Below, one piece after another: positions 1 to 5,909 of a DNA stretch of 9,857 nucleotides. Within the stretch, counting starts at the first letter, position 1, and every line of letters begins with the position of its first letter. Origin of the DNA: an uncultured Pseudomonadota bacterium (GTDB lineage: Bacteria; Pseudomonadota; Alphaproteobacteria; RF32; CAG-239); the NCBI GenBank assembly GCA_902767055.1, contig CACXFX010000159.1, positions 1 to 9,857 on the forward strand. The letters run 5' to 3'. The notes beneath the pieces were generated by a model that was not told the origin of the DNA, searched no databases, and saw nothing but the letters and a program-made list of their open reading frames with translations. A program made the translations under genes and the position numbers.

Positions 1-86
1 CGGTTGTTTTTGATTTCAGCGGCTATGCAAATTAGGTCTGTTTTTATCTCATAATTTAAGGCCTGATTGATAACATCAAATGCTTT
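1..86. other. Left-edge sequence, no gene assigned
   Basis: No gene can be named here. On the plus strand the frame beginning at base 3 reads a few residues (VVFDFSGYAN) to a TAG at 33-35. The frame beginning at base 1 runs to a TAA at 52-54. Either could be the 3' end of a gene entering from the left, and the terminator just downstream supports a plus-strand transcript ending here. The minus strand is also open for about 28 codons in one frame but has no ATG, GTG or TTG start before a stop near 121. The stretch is too short to choose between these. Confidence 0.3.
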
Positions 87-123
87 GAACCACCGGATTT
101 TCCAAGTGGTTCTTCATTTTTTT
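87..123 (+). terminator. Intrinsic terminator of the upstream transcript
   Basis: A perfect 7-bp inverted repeat (GAACCAC at 87-93, GTGGTTC at 106-112) encloses a 12-nt loop. A short T run follows at 117-123 after TTCA. The T tract is on the plus-strand side only, so it would stop transcription coming from the left before the metK promoter. Confidence 0.6.
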
Positions 124-134
124 AATAATATTAC

Positions 135-163
135 TTGACATGTGATTTGAAAAGTAGTATCCG
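135..163 (+). promoter_or_regulatory. Putative sigma-70 promoter of metK
   Basis: A perfect TTGACA -35 hexamer lies at 135-140. With a 17-nt spacer the -10 would be TATCCG (158-163), which keeps only the first three consensus bases. Its position between the upstream terminator and the riboswitch is right for a metK promoter. The -35 is convincing and the -10 is not. Confidence 0.4.
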
Positions 164-170
164 TCGCGAT

Positions 171-219
171 GTGTGGATTTAACCGACTTGTCCGGCACCA
201 TAAACGGACTAAACAGGAG
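171..219 (+). promoter_or_regulatory. SAM-II-class riboswitch (SAM-II or SAM-V type) controlling metK
   Basis: Seen: GATTTAACCG at 176-185, ATAAA at 200-204 and CTAAA at 209-213 match the conserved blocks of the SAM-II ligand-binding core in order and spacing, judged from memory of the family. A short P1 stem can form between GTGT (171-174) and GCAC (195-198, one G-U pair). A perfect 5-bp pseudoknot can form between GTCCG in the loop (190-194) and CGGAC (205-209). The ribosome-binding site AGGAG (215-219) starts two bases after the core, eight bases before the metK ATG. Known: SAM-II pseudoknots bind S-adenosylmethionine and block translation initiation. Inferred: product feedback on SAM synthesis. 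P1 is only four pairs, so SAM-V, which shares this core, is an alternative. Confidence 0.82.
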
Positions 220-227
220 ATTTTAAT

Positions 228-1238
228 ATGTTTCAAACAGCAGAATTTGTGTCTTTGGGGCACCCCGATAAAACCGCTGATTTCATTTCAGAATATATTC
301 TCGACCGACTACTTGAACAGGATTTGAATGTCAAATATGCCGTTGAAGTGATGATCAAAGGCAACAGGGTTGTTTTAGGCGGTGAAATATGCGGCAACGT
401 CAATTTGAAAAATCTTGAAAATGATGTAAAAAATGCCGTTCGTCAAATCGGCTATGATGAGCGTTATGAAAAAATTTGGGGGCAAAATGCCATTGAAATT
501 TCAAAACTTGAAATTATCAATCTGATTGGTTGTCAATCATGCGAAATATTACAAGGTGTTAAAGCAGGCGGCTGGGGCGATCAGGGCGTTTTTGCAGGTT
601 ATGCCTGTAAGGGCGATTCGTTTATTCCGCGTGAGCTTTTTTTGGCCAAAAAGCTCAATGCTGCACTTTATCAAAAAGCATTAAATTCAGATCATTTGGG
701 ACTTGATATCAAAACACAAATCACGCTTGATGAACAAGGCGGTGTTCAAACGGCAATTGTTGCCGTGCCGATGCTCGAAAACGAAGATTTAAGAGCATTT
801 GTTGCAAATGTTTTGGGTACAGTTCCGCAAGAATTGATTATCAACGGGACGGGTGATTATCGATGTCACAGTGCGGTTGCCGATTGCGGTATAACGGGGC
901 GAAAGCTTGCATGTGATTTTTATAGCACGGTTTGTCCCGTCGGCGGCGGTTCGCCTTGGGCAAAAGATGCAAGCAAAGCCGATGTTTCGCTCAATATTTT
1001 AGCACGAAAACTTGCTGTGGAGAACTTAAAAGACAATGATGAAGTTTTTGTATATCTTTCTTCTTGTATCGGACAGTCAAAATTGCCGAGTGCAATTTTG
1101 AAAACCGTTAAAAACTCTAAAATTAGTTTTAACAAACTAAACGGTGATTTTTCTCCAAAAGCGGTTATTCAAGATTTGGGATTAAATAAACCTGTTTTTT
1201 CTGAGCTTTGCCGGCAAGGTATTACAGCGCTGTATTAA
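228..1238 (+). CDS. metK: S-adenosylmethionine synthetase (methionine adenosyltransferase), short divergent form
   Basis: Cytosolic enzyme making S-adenosylmethionine from methionine and ATP. Family motifs are present in order: GHPDK (residues 11-15), E40 and GGE (51-53), the GDQG turn (117-120), KTQIT (162-166), DCGITGRK (219-226) and the GGG...KD...D segment (239-252). These keep the expected Mg, K+ and phosphate-binding residues. At 336 residues it is about 45-50 shorter than the usual ~384. The gating loop before GDQG is about a dozen residues shorter than in E. coli. The usual glycine-rich IGGPMGD stretch is replaced by YRCHSAVAD, and the protein stops just after the position of the conserved AAYGHFG segment, so the FPWE-type tail is missing. 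AGGAG at 215-219 fixes the start. It stands alone behind a SAM-II-type riboswitch, which supports the call. A paralogue with altered specificity is possible. Confidence 0.88.
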   Translation: MFQTAEFVSLGHPDKTADFISEYILDRLLEQDLNVKYAVEVMIKGNRVVLGGEICGNVNLKNLENDVKNAVRQIGYDERYEKIWGQNAIEISKLEIINLIGCQSCEILQGVKAGGWGDQGVFAGYACKGDSFIPRELFLAKKLNAALYQKALNSDHLGLDIKTQITLDEQGGVQTAIVAVPMLENEDLRAFVANVLGTVPQELIINGTGDYRCHSAVADCGITGRKLACDFYSTVCPVGGGSPWAKDASKADVSLNILARKLAVENLKDNDEVFVYLSSCIGQSKLPSAILKTVKNSKISFNKLNGDFSPKAVIQDLGLNKPVFSELCRQGITALY

Positions 1239-1271
1239 GCGGTTTGAATAGACTCAAAACGAAATTTATAT

Positions 1272-1300
1272 TTGACATTTTATTTTTTTTCTGTTATGAT
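1272..1300 (+). promoter_or_regulatory. Strong sigma-70 promoter for the structured RNA and possibly the BspA-like gene
   Basis: TTGACA (1272-1277, perfect), a 17-nt spacer, then TATGAT (1295-1300, five of six consensus bases). The expected start point is about 1306-1308, just before the structured RNA. It is the best-matching promoter in the window. Confidence 0.75.
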
Positions 1301-1306
1301 AAAAAT

Positions 1307-1463
1307 GTAACCGGAAGCGGTTGCGGTGTTATACGACACTTCCTAAATGTTTCACTCCTTCTGCGGGAGTTGTTGAGATAAGGCATTTTGCGCGAATAAA
1401 ACAGACTGGATTTAGGCAGTTCGTATAGCTCCCACTTTGGATATTTTTCAAAGTGATTTTTTT
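1307..1463 (+). ncRNA. Structured RNA of about 155-160 nt (small RNA or terminator-bearing leader)
   Basis: No open frame fills 1239-1492, yet the DNA can fold extensively. A 5' hairpin pairs AACCG with CGGTT. A long rod pairs TATACGA (1330-1336) with TCGTATA (1421-1427); it extends outward through GT/GC and GG/CC across a U-U mismatch, and continues inward past a small internal loop with CCTAAAT (1342-1348) and ATTTAGG (1410-1416). Further in, TGTTT (1348-1352) can pair with AAACA (1399-1403), and ACTCC (1354-1358) with GGAGT (1366-1370). An intrinsic terminator closes it. A strong promoter sits at the right distance upstream. No known class could be matched. An irregular rod of this size is reminiscent of 6S RNA, but no diagnostic 6S bases were recognised. 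Because the next gene's start is only 29 nt past the terminator and lacks an obvious promoter, a leader with regulated readthrough is equally possible. Confidence 0.6.
1433..1463 (+). terminator. Intrinsic terminator ending the structured RNA
   Basis: A perfect 7-bp stem (CACTTTG 1433-1439, CAAAGTG 1449-1455) with a 9-nt loop is followed by A and seven T residues (1457-1463). It lies immediately before the BspA-like gene's ribosome-binding site (AGGAG 1481-1485), so it would limit expression of that gene. Confidence 0.75.
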
Positions 1464-1492
1464 ATGACAATATAGAAAACAGGAGAAATAAT

Positions 1493-2419
1493 ATGAAACG
1501 ATATATTTTAATTTTCAATTTTGCAATAATGCCGTTTGCCTTGTCAGCTTATGATGGTACAATCTCCCAAAGTGGTAGCTGCGGTGCAACGGATGCCGAT
1601 TGTCATTATGATCTATACGAAGACGGGCACTTGGAAATCAGCGGAACCGGAGAGATGAGTGATTTTAATTACAGTAAAGGCAATGCGGCGCCTTGGGGAC
1701 CCGCCAGCTCTAAAGGCGAATCTCTTGTCAAAACGGTCAATATTGATGGTATTACAAAAATCGGAACATGGGCATTTTTGTGGTCACGGGAATTAACGGA
1801 TGTTAAAATCTCGGATACGGTTAAAATCATTAGCGGCGGCGCTTTTGAGTACACCGGAAAACTTGAAAGCTTAGTGATACCAAGCTCGGTAGAACGGATG
1901 GGAGAATATAATTTTTCGAACAGCGGCATAAAAAATCTTGTCATTGAAGGCACGCCGGAATTAACGCATCCGGACAGTACATTTATTTTTATTGATAAAT
2001 ATTCTGACGGAACATTTCATGAAGCCAAAATTTATTGCTTGAGTAACTTTAATTGTGCGGATAAAGGACAAGGCGAGAATGCAACGGTTGTCCCTTACGA
2101 TATTCAAGGCGGCGTATATATTTTAGATGACAAGTATTATCTTTCGGGTACGGATATGACCGGCGGCACAAATATCTGCAAGAAAGAATTAAACGAGTGC
2201 AAACGTGATGTTTTGCAAAACAAAGGTATTTGTCAAGGCTCAAGCTGCGATATGTTTATCCAAAGTGATGGTCAATATATGTTAAAGTATAACGGCAAGA
2301 CATATCAGGATATCAATGCACTTTTGAAAGGCAATTATGACCGGCGCCGTATCTATACGATAGAAGAGGCAAACTTTGTTGCCGGTAAAGTTAATACAGT
2401 CAAAATCAAATATAAATAA
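1493..2419 (+). CDS. Secreted BspA-like leucine-rich-repeat protein
   Basis: An N-terminal signal peptide (about residues 1-19, cleavage likely after LSA) indicates export. Residues 47-150 carry BspA/LRR_5-type features: an ISGTG motif (50-54) typical of the segment before such repeats, then repeats of the form I-T-x-I-G-x-W-A-F, L-T-x-V-K-I-S-D-T-V and L-E-S-L-V-I-P-S-S-V. The C-terminal half (about 180-308) is not a recognisable LRR. It holds six of the eight cysteines (182, 188, 229, 236, 247, 252; the others are 30 and 37) and ends in a basic RRIYTIEEAN...KIKYK tail. An even cysteine count in an exported protein suggests disulfides. BspA-like proteins of other bacteria act in surface adhesion; the role here is inferred only. 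No LPXTG or transmembrane anchor is seen. AGGAG at 1481-1485 sets the ATG with 7-nt spacing. It sits alone behind a structured RNA and terminator. Confidence 0.72.
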   Translation: MKRYILIFNFAIMPFALSAYDGTISQSGSCGATDADCHYDLYEDGHLEISGTGEMSDFNYSKGNAAPWGPASSKGESLVKTVNIDGITKIGTWAFLWSRELTDVKISDTVKIISGGAFEYTGKLESLVIPSSVERMGEYNFSNSGIKNLVIEGTPELTHPDSTFIFIDKYSDGTFHEAKIYCLSNFNCADKGQGENATVVPYDIQGGVYILDDKYYLSGTDMTGGTNICKKELNECKRDVLQNKGICQGSSCDMFIQSDGQYMLKYNGKTYQDINALLKGNYDRRRIYTIEEANFVAGKVNTVKIKYK

Positions 2420-2438
2420 TTTTTTTTAAGATCACTTG

Positions 2439-2466
2439 TTGACTTTGGCGCTTTGGCGTGTTAGAA
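2439..2466 (+). promoter_or_regulatory. Putative sigma-70 promoter of map
   Basis: TTGACT (2439-2444), a 16-nt spacer and TTAGAA (2461-2466) lie just upstream of map. Each hexamer is close to consensus, and the short leader of about 20 nt to the ATG is plausible. Confidence 0.45.
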
Positions 2467-2493
2467 AACCAAAAAAAATGAAAGGTTTCAAAG

Positions 2494-3288
2494 ATGTCAA
2501 AGAAAAACGGGATTAAAATATACGAAAAAGAAGATTTTGAAGGTATGCGAAAAGCTGGTCTTTTGGCCGCTGAGTGTCTTGATTTTATCACGCCTTATGT
2601 CGTCCCAGGTGTGACAACGGGCAAGCTTGATGATTTATGCCGCCAGTTTATTGTTGATCATAAGGCTGTGCCTGCATGTCTTGGTTATCACGGATATCCC
2701 AAAACGGTGTGTATCTCGACAAATCACGTGATTTGCCACGGCATTCCGGATGAAGAACATAAGCTTATGGACGGTGACATCACCAATATTGACGTGACCG
2801 TTATTGTTGACGGTTGGCACGGAGATACAAGCCGCATGTATTACGTCGGTGAGCCGAAGATTAAAGCCAAACGGCTTTGCGAAGTGACCTATGAGTGCTT
2901 AATGCGCGGGATTGATGTTGTTCGCCCGGGGGCGCATTTCGGCGATATCGGAGCCGTTATTGAAGAATATGCCCATCATTACGGCTACAGCGTGGTTGAT
3001 ATGTTTTGCGGACATGGCTTGGGCAAGGTTTTTCATGATGAGCCGAATGTGATGCATTGCGGTGTCAAGGGAACGGGACCCGTGATGGAAGAAGGGATGT
3101 TCTTTACGATTGAACCGATGATTAATACAGGCAAAAAAGACGGTTTGATTTTATCAAACGGATGGACTGCCGTGACGCGTGATAAAAGTTTATCCGCACA
3201 GTTTGAGCATTCGCTCGGTGTGGTCAAAGGCGGAGCGGAAGTTTTTACCTATTCGCCCAAAGGGCTTGATAAACCGCCATATAAATAA
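2494..3288 (+). CDS. map: Methionine aminopeptidase, type I
   Basis: Removes the initiator methionine from new proteins in the cytosol when the second residue is small. The whole pita-bread fold is present at the usual 264 residues. The five metal ligands of the E. coli enzyme are all found with a constant shift of three: D100 (NIDVTV), D111 (HGDTSRM), H174 (CGHGLG), E207 (FTIEPM) and E238 (QFEHS). The catalytic histidines H82 (NHVICHGIP) and H181 (VFHDEP) are also there. The absence of an N-terminal zinc-finger extension makes it the bacterial type Ia form. AAAGG (2481-2485) is eight bases before the chosen ATG. An earlier ATG at 2478 is out of frame and stops quickly. It is monocistronic and convergent with carD. 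Confidence 0.96.
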   Translation: MSKKNGIKIYEKEDFEGMRKAGLLAAECLDFITPYVVPGVTTGKLDDLCRQFIVDHKAVPACLGYHGYPKTVCISTNHVICHGIPDEEHKLMDGDITNIDVTVIVDGWHGDTSRMYYVGEPKIKAKRLCEVTYECLMRGIDVVRPGAHFGDIGAVIEEYAHHYGYSVVDMFCGHGLGKVFHDEPNVMHCGVKGTGPVMEEGMFFTIEPMINTGKKDGLILSNGWTAVTRDKSLSAQFEHSLGVVKGGAEVFTYSPKGLDKPPYK

Positions 3289-3293
3289 ACAAT

Positions 3294-3318
3294 AAAAAAG
3301 GCCGGTTTTTCCGGCCTT
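3294..3318. terminator. Bidirectional terminator between map and carD
   Basis: A perfect 8-bp GC-rich stem (AAGGCCGG 3298-3305, CCGGCCTT 3311-3318) surrounds a T5 loop. Read on the minus strand it is followed directly by a run of T residues (the A run at 3294-3299), so it is strongest for carD. On the plus strand it is followed by GTAAAATTTT and would be weaker for map. Confidence 0.85.
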
Positions 3319-3336
3319 GTAAAATTTTAGCGGTAT

Positions 3337-3840
3337 TTATTTTGCTAAGATAGACAGCAATTTTTTGTTTGCATCTTCAATCGATGTGTTTTCACAAACA
3401 GCAACTTCCGAAGCCAAGCGTTCAAAAGCTTGTTCATAAATCTGGCGCTCGCTGTATGATTGCTCGGCCAAATTTTCACGTCGATATAAATCGCGAACGA
3501 CTTCGGCGACAGCAACCGGATTGCCGGAATTGATTTTATTTTCATATTCCTGAGCGCGACGTGACCACATAAGTTTTCTGACTTTTGCCTTGCCTTTTAA
3601 GGTTTCTAAAGCCGTATTAATCGTCGAAGGCTCCGAAATTTTACGAAGTCCGACATTGGCAACCTTTGCAAGAGGAATGCGTAAAGTCATTTTATCTCTG
3701 TCGAAATTAACGACCAATAATTCAAGTTCCGTACCGGCAATATTTTGTTTTGAAATATCCGAAATTTTGCCCACGCCGTGAGAGGGATAAACAACATACT
3801 CGCCGGAATTAAAAGAAACAGTCGGTAATTTTTTTGCCAT
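3337..3840 (-). CDS. carD: CarD/CdnL-family RNA polymerase-binding transcription regulator
   Basis: Members bind the RNA polymerase beta subunit and stabilise the open promoter complex, especially at rRNA promoters. The N-terminal Tudor-like RNA polymerase interaction domain (about residues 7-70) shows the family pattern G-E-Y-V-V-Y-P-S-H-G-V-G (13-24), then K-M-T-L-R-I-P (50-56). The helical DNA-binding half (about 75-165) contains the conserved tryptophan (W92 in KLMWSRRAQEYE), which in studied CarD proteins wedges into the upstream edge of the bubble. Its 167 residues are normal for the family. It is not fused to a helicase, so it is not the TRCF Mfd protein. The ATG at 3840 is preceded by AGGG about eight bases away on the minus strand. 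No convincing promoter was identified. It ends at the strong terminator shared with map. Confidence 0.93.
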   Translation of the reverse strand: MAKKLPTVSFNSGEYVVYPSHGVGKISDISKQNIAGTELELLVVNFDRDKMTLRIPLAKVANVGLRKISEPSTINTALETLKGKAKVRKLMWSRRAQEYENKINSGNPVAVAEVVRDLYRRENLAEQSYSERQIYEQAFERLASEVAVCENTSIEDANKKLLSILAK

Positions 3841-3974
3841 TAAATTTGCCCTATACTAAAAGTTTATATTTTCAAACCAAGAATCTTTATACCACATTTT
3901 TCGACATAAATCCAGTACAATTTTTAAAAAAAAATAAAATTTTTTCTCTTTAATTTTTATTTTTGATGATTATA

Positions 3975-3991
3975 TCCTTGAAAGCAAGGAG
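3975..3991 (+). promoter_or_regulatory. Hairpin sequestering the ribosome-binding site of the first microprotein
   Basis: TCCTTG (3975-3980) and CAAGGA (3985-3990) form a perfect 6-bp stem around an AAAG loop. The stem's 3' arm is the ribosome-binding site itself (AAGGAG, 3986-3991), seven bases before the ATG at 3999. Folding would hide five of the six Shine-Dalgarno bases, so translation of the following gene should need the hairpin to open. Upstream (about 3920-3965) is an A/T homopolymer-rich tract without a clear promoter. Confidence 0.6.
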
Positions 3992-3998
3992 AAAGAAA

Positions 3999-4067
3999 AT
4001 GAAACTTTGGCACATCATTATTTTGGCGGTTTTGATTTTTGCCGTCGCTATCAGCCTTTTTTATTGA
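3999..4067 (+). CDS. 22-residue hydrophobic single-helix microprotein, first of a pair
   Basis: The product begins MKLWHIII and ends AISLFY; nearly everything after residue 5 is aliphatic or aromatic, so it should be one membrane-spanning helix with a short basic N-terminus. An AAGGAG ribosome-binding site seven bases before the ATG argues that it is translated. A second, similar micro-gene starts nine bases after its stop. The shape recalls very short bacterial membrane peptides, including Ibs-type type I toxins (about 19 residues), and equally small accessory subunits of membrane complexes. No homology to either can be claimed. The Shine-Dalgarno hairpin suggests tight translational control. 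No antisense RNA promoter could be identified by eye. It is divergent from carD (minus strand), with 158 bases between the starts. Confidence 0.6.
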   Translation: MKLWHIIILAVLIFAVAISLFY

Positions 4068-4075
4068 GTTTAAAT

Positions 4076-4159
4076 ATGATCGATTTTGAAAGGAAACATA
4101 TCATTATGGTCGGCATTATTGCTTTTATCGTCGCTGTTTCACTGATGCTGTTTAATTAA
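4076..4159 (+). CDS. 27-residue hydrophobic single-helix microprotein, second of a pair
   Basis: The product begins MIDFERKHII and ends VSLMLFN: a short charged N-terminus, then a single hydrophobic helix. Aligned without gaps from the shared HII, eight of 18 positions are identical to the first microprotein (H, I, I, F, V, A, S, L) and most others are conservative, so the two look like tandem duplicates. There is no good ribosome-binding site before this ATG; translation could be coupled to the first frame, whose stop is nine bases upstream. A later in-frame ATG at 4106 has AAAGG about 11 bases before it but would remove the shared HII. The full 27-codon form is therefore preferred, with modest certainty. 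It ends 18 bases before the 3' end of the convergent transferase gene. Confidence 0.5.
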   Translation: MIDFERKHIIMVGIIAFIVAVSLMLFN

Positions 4160-4177
4160 AAAACGGTCCGGCCGATA

Positions 4178-5812
4178 CTATTTTTCAGATGACTTCGGCA
4201 ATAAATTTTTTGTATTATCGAGTTTGTTAAAGATGACGTTTTCATTTTCAATACGATATTCAATAAAATCGTACGGAAAGTCAATATTATTGCCATGCAG
4301 ATAATAAGTATTGTTATTCTCATTTTTGTTTTTAAGCTCAAAGCCTATTTGTGTTAAAATAAGTTTGCCTATCTGATAATGCGAAATAACGGAAGGTAAA
4401 TCTTTTATCTCAAAGCTTTTTACAAAAAACGGAACTTTAGCTTGCTCAAGCACTAAATTGTTATGTCCCCACATACCCTGATAATCAAAAAGTTGACCAT
4501 GATCTGCCGTAATAAAAATATCATAATTTGTGCCTAAAGCCAGTTTCTCAAAACTTTGCACCATCTGAGAAATAACCATATCCGTATATAAAAGCGCATT
4601 GTCATATGTGTTTGTTTCATATTCAAAACGATCTTTGCTTGTGGCGGCCGGTGTATATTTTTCAAATTCCGCCTCTCTTCCTTTATACCTGTTTTCGTAA
4701 GGAGAATGCGGCGAACGCATGTGAAGCACGATAAAATTCTTTTTTCCTTTTAATCCCTTTTCTTTAAGTATATTAATCAGACCTTCATCTTTATATTTTG
4801 CAAAATAAATCGGATTGGTATCATTTGTAATAATTTCGTCAATGGCAGATGTTTGCAATCCCATCGTCAAGCGCGATTCCTGATTTGAAAGATAATATGT
4901 ATGAAATCCCTTGTTTTTGGCGGCTTGAAATAAATTTGCGACGTGTGTCTTTAAAATGTCTGTATTTGCAGGTTCTCTTGCAACATTAAAAAACAAAAGC
5001 GTAGATGTTGCCGTTGCAATACCGCCTGAAATACCGAGTGATTTTTGCCAACCTTTTTGCTCGGTTATATGACTGAGTAAGGGAAAAGTATTGCGCTCGT
5101 ATCCAAACATCGGCATATGTCCGGCATATAAACTTTCACCCCAAATAAGCAAAATATTTTGGACATCGGATGAGGTATCCGTTAATTCATAAGGTTGATA
5201 TTCAATGGTTAAATTTTGATATCCTTTCGGCCAATACTGAAAGAAAAAGTATGAGAAAGTTGAAATGGAGTTTTTTAAACTCGGTCTTGTTAATGAAGGC
5301 TGAAAATACCAAATGCCTTTTGTTTCGCTATAGGCTCGATAAGGTTTGTGCGCGGCCAAATAAAACAAAATCAGCCAAACAAACGGAATTTTAATCGGTT
5401 TGGATTTAAAAAAGTAATAAATCAAAACCCCGAAACACACCACAAGTATCGGCAAAACAAACCATGTGTGTTTTAAATACGAGACATCAAAAATATCTTT
5501 TGTTTCACGAAACAGGTTCATGATGTTGGAAGGTTCGATCGGTGAGCCGAAATAAGCCATAAAATGAAGCTGTATGATTTGTATTAAAACAATCACCGAC
5601 ACAAAAAACAAAAATACGAACTTATTTGTTGCCGAGAGTAATAAACCAAATAAAATAACACCGAAAAGAAATACCATTTCAATTTTAATCGGCAAATGGC
5701 AAATATGGCCGATAACAAAGTCCGGCAAAAACACGGCCAGAACAAAGAAAACCATAATCCGTAAATTATCAATCCACGAGGTGTTTTTATTTGTAAATTT
5801 CCAATACGTCAT
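4178..5812 (-). CDS. Membrane phosphoethanolamine transferase-like enzyme (EptA/CptA, sulfatase fold)
   Basis: Enzymes of this family move phosphoethanolamine from phosphatidylethanolamine onto lipid A or core sugars at the periplasmic face of the inner membrane. About five membrane helices (roughly residues 16-36, 44-61, 64-84, 116-135, 143-155) precede a periplasmic sulfatase-like domain. Its signatures are IWGES (E226, metal ligand) with GYERNTFP (237-244), the nucleophile region GGIATATS (probable T267), HMRSPHSPYENRY (364-376), NTYDNALLYTD (401-411), TADHG (D437, H438) and WGHN (H450). The 544-residue length is normal. The cysteine usual before the nucleophile (CGT) is a glycine here, and the periplasmic domain has no cysteine. 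A TTG start 22 codons upstream is possible, but the ATG at 5812 gives a normal short cytoplasmic N-terminus; its ribosome-binding site is weak (AGTAAG). The exact acceptor is unknown. Confidence 0.82.
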   Translation of the reverse strand: MTYWKFTNKNTSWIDNLRIMVFFVLAVFLPDFVIGHICHLPIKIEMVFLFGVILFGLLLSATNKFVFLFFVSVIVLIQIIQLHFMAYFGSPIEPSNIMNLFRETKDIFDVSYLKHTWFVLPILVVCFGVLIYYFFKSKPIKIPFVWLILFYLAAHKPYRAYSETKGIWYFQPSLTRPSLKNSISTFSYFFFQYWPKGYQNLTIEYQPYELTDTSSDVQNILLIWGESLYAGHMPMFGYERNTFPLLSHITEQKGWQKSLGISGGIATATSTLLFFNVAREPANTDILKTHVANLFQAAKNKGFHTYYLSNQESRLTMGLQTSAIDEIITNDTNPIYFAKYKDEGLINILKEKGLKGKKNFIVLHMRSPHSPYENRYKGREAEFEKYTPAATSKDRFEYETNTYDNALLYTDMVISQMVQSFEKLALGTNYDIFITADHGQLFDYQGMWGHNNLVLEQAKVPFFVKSFEIKDLPSVISHYQIGKLILTQIGFELKNKNENNNTYYLHGNNIDFPYDFIEYRIENENVIFNKLDNTKNLLPKSSEK

Positions 5813-5848
5813 CTTACTTTTTTTTAAATGTTTTGATATTTGGTCTGA

Positions 5849-5878
5849 ACAATAACATTTTATATTGATACAAGTCAA
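5849..5878 (-). promoter_or_regulatory. Putative promoter of the phosphoethanolamine transferase gene
   Basis: On the minus strand TTGACT (5878-5873) is followed after 18 bases by TATTGT (5854-5849). Transcription would begin near 5843, giving a leader of about 30 bases to the preferred ATG at 5812. This favours that ATG over the TTG start at 5878, which lies in the -35 itself. No strong terminator separates it from tolA. Confidence 0.4.
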
Positions 5879-5909
5879 TATGTTTTTTAAAAAATACTTC
5901 CTATGCAGT

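Noticed and set aside
1..121. Minus-strand open frame at the left edge (AFDVINQALNYEIK...)
   Set aside because: About 38 codons at most and no usable start codon before the upstream stop; openness of this length is not significant.
1325..1432. Integron attC-like or retron-like reading of the paired arms in the structured RNA
   Set aside because: No GTTRRRY/RYYYAAC ends, no integrase, and no reverse transcriptase gene nearby; a promoter and terminator bound the element as expected for an RNA gene.
2478..2516. ATG at 2478 as an alternative start for map
   Set aside because: It is in another frame and reaches a stop after 12 codons; the ATG at 2494 has AAAGG at normal spacing and keeps full alignment to the family.
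4158..4175. CGG-CCGGA-CCG followed by six T on the minus strand as a terminator for the transferase gene
   Set aside because: Only a 3-bp stem can form, too weak to call, although the GC-rich core and T run are suggestive.
5813..5878. TTG start extending the phosphoethanolamine transferase by 22 residues
   Set aside because: The TTG lies within a plausible -35 element, has no ribosome-binding site, and the added segment (TCINIKCYCSDQ...) is not typical of the family's N-terminus.
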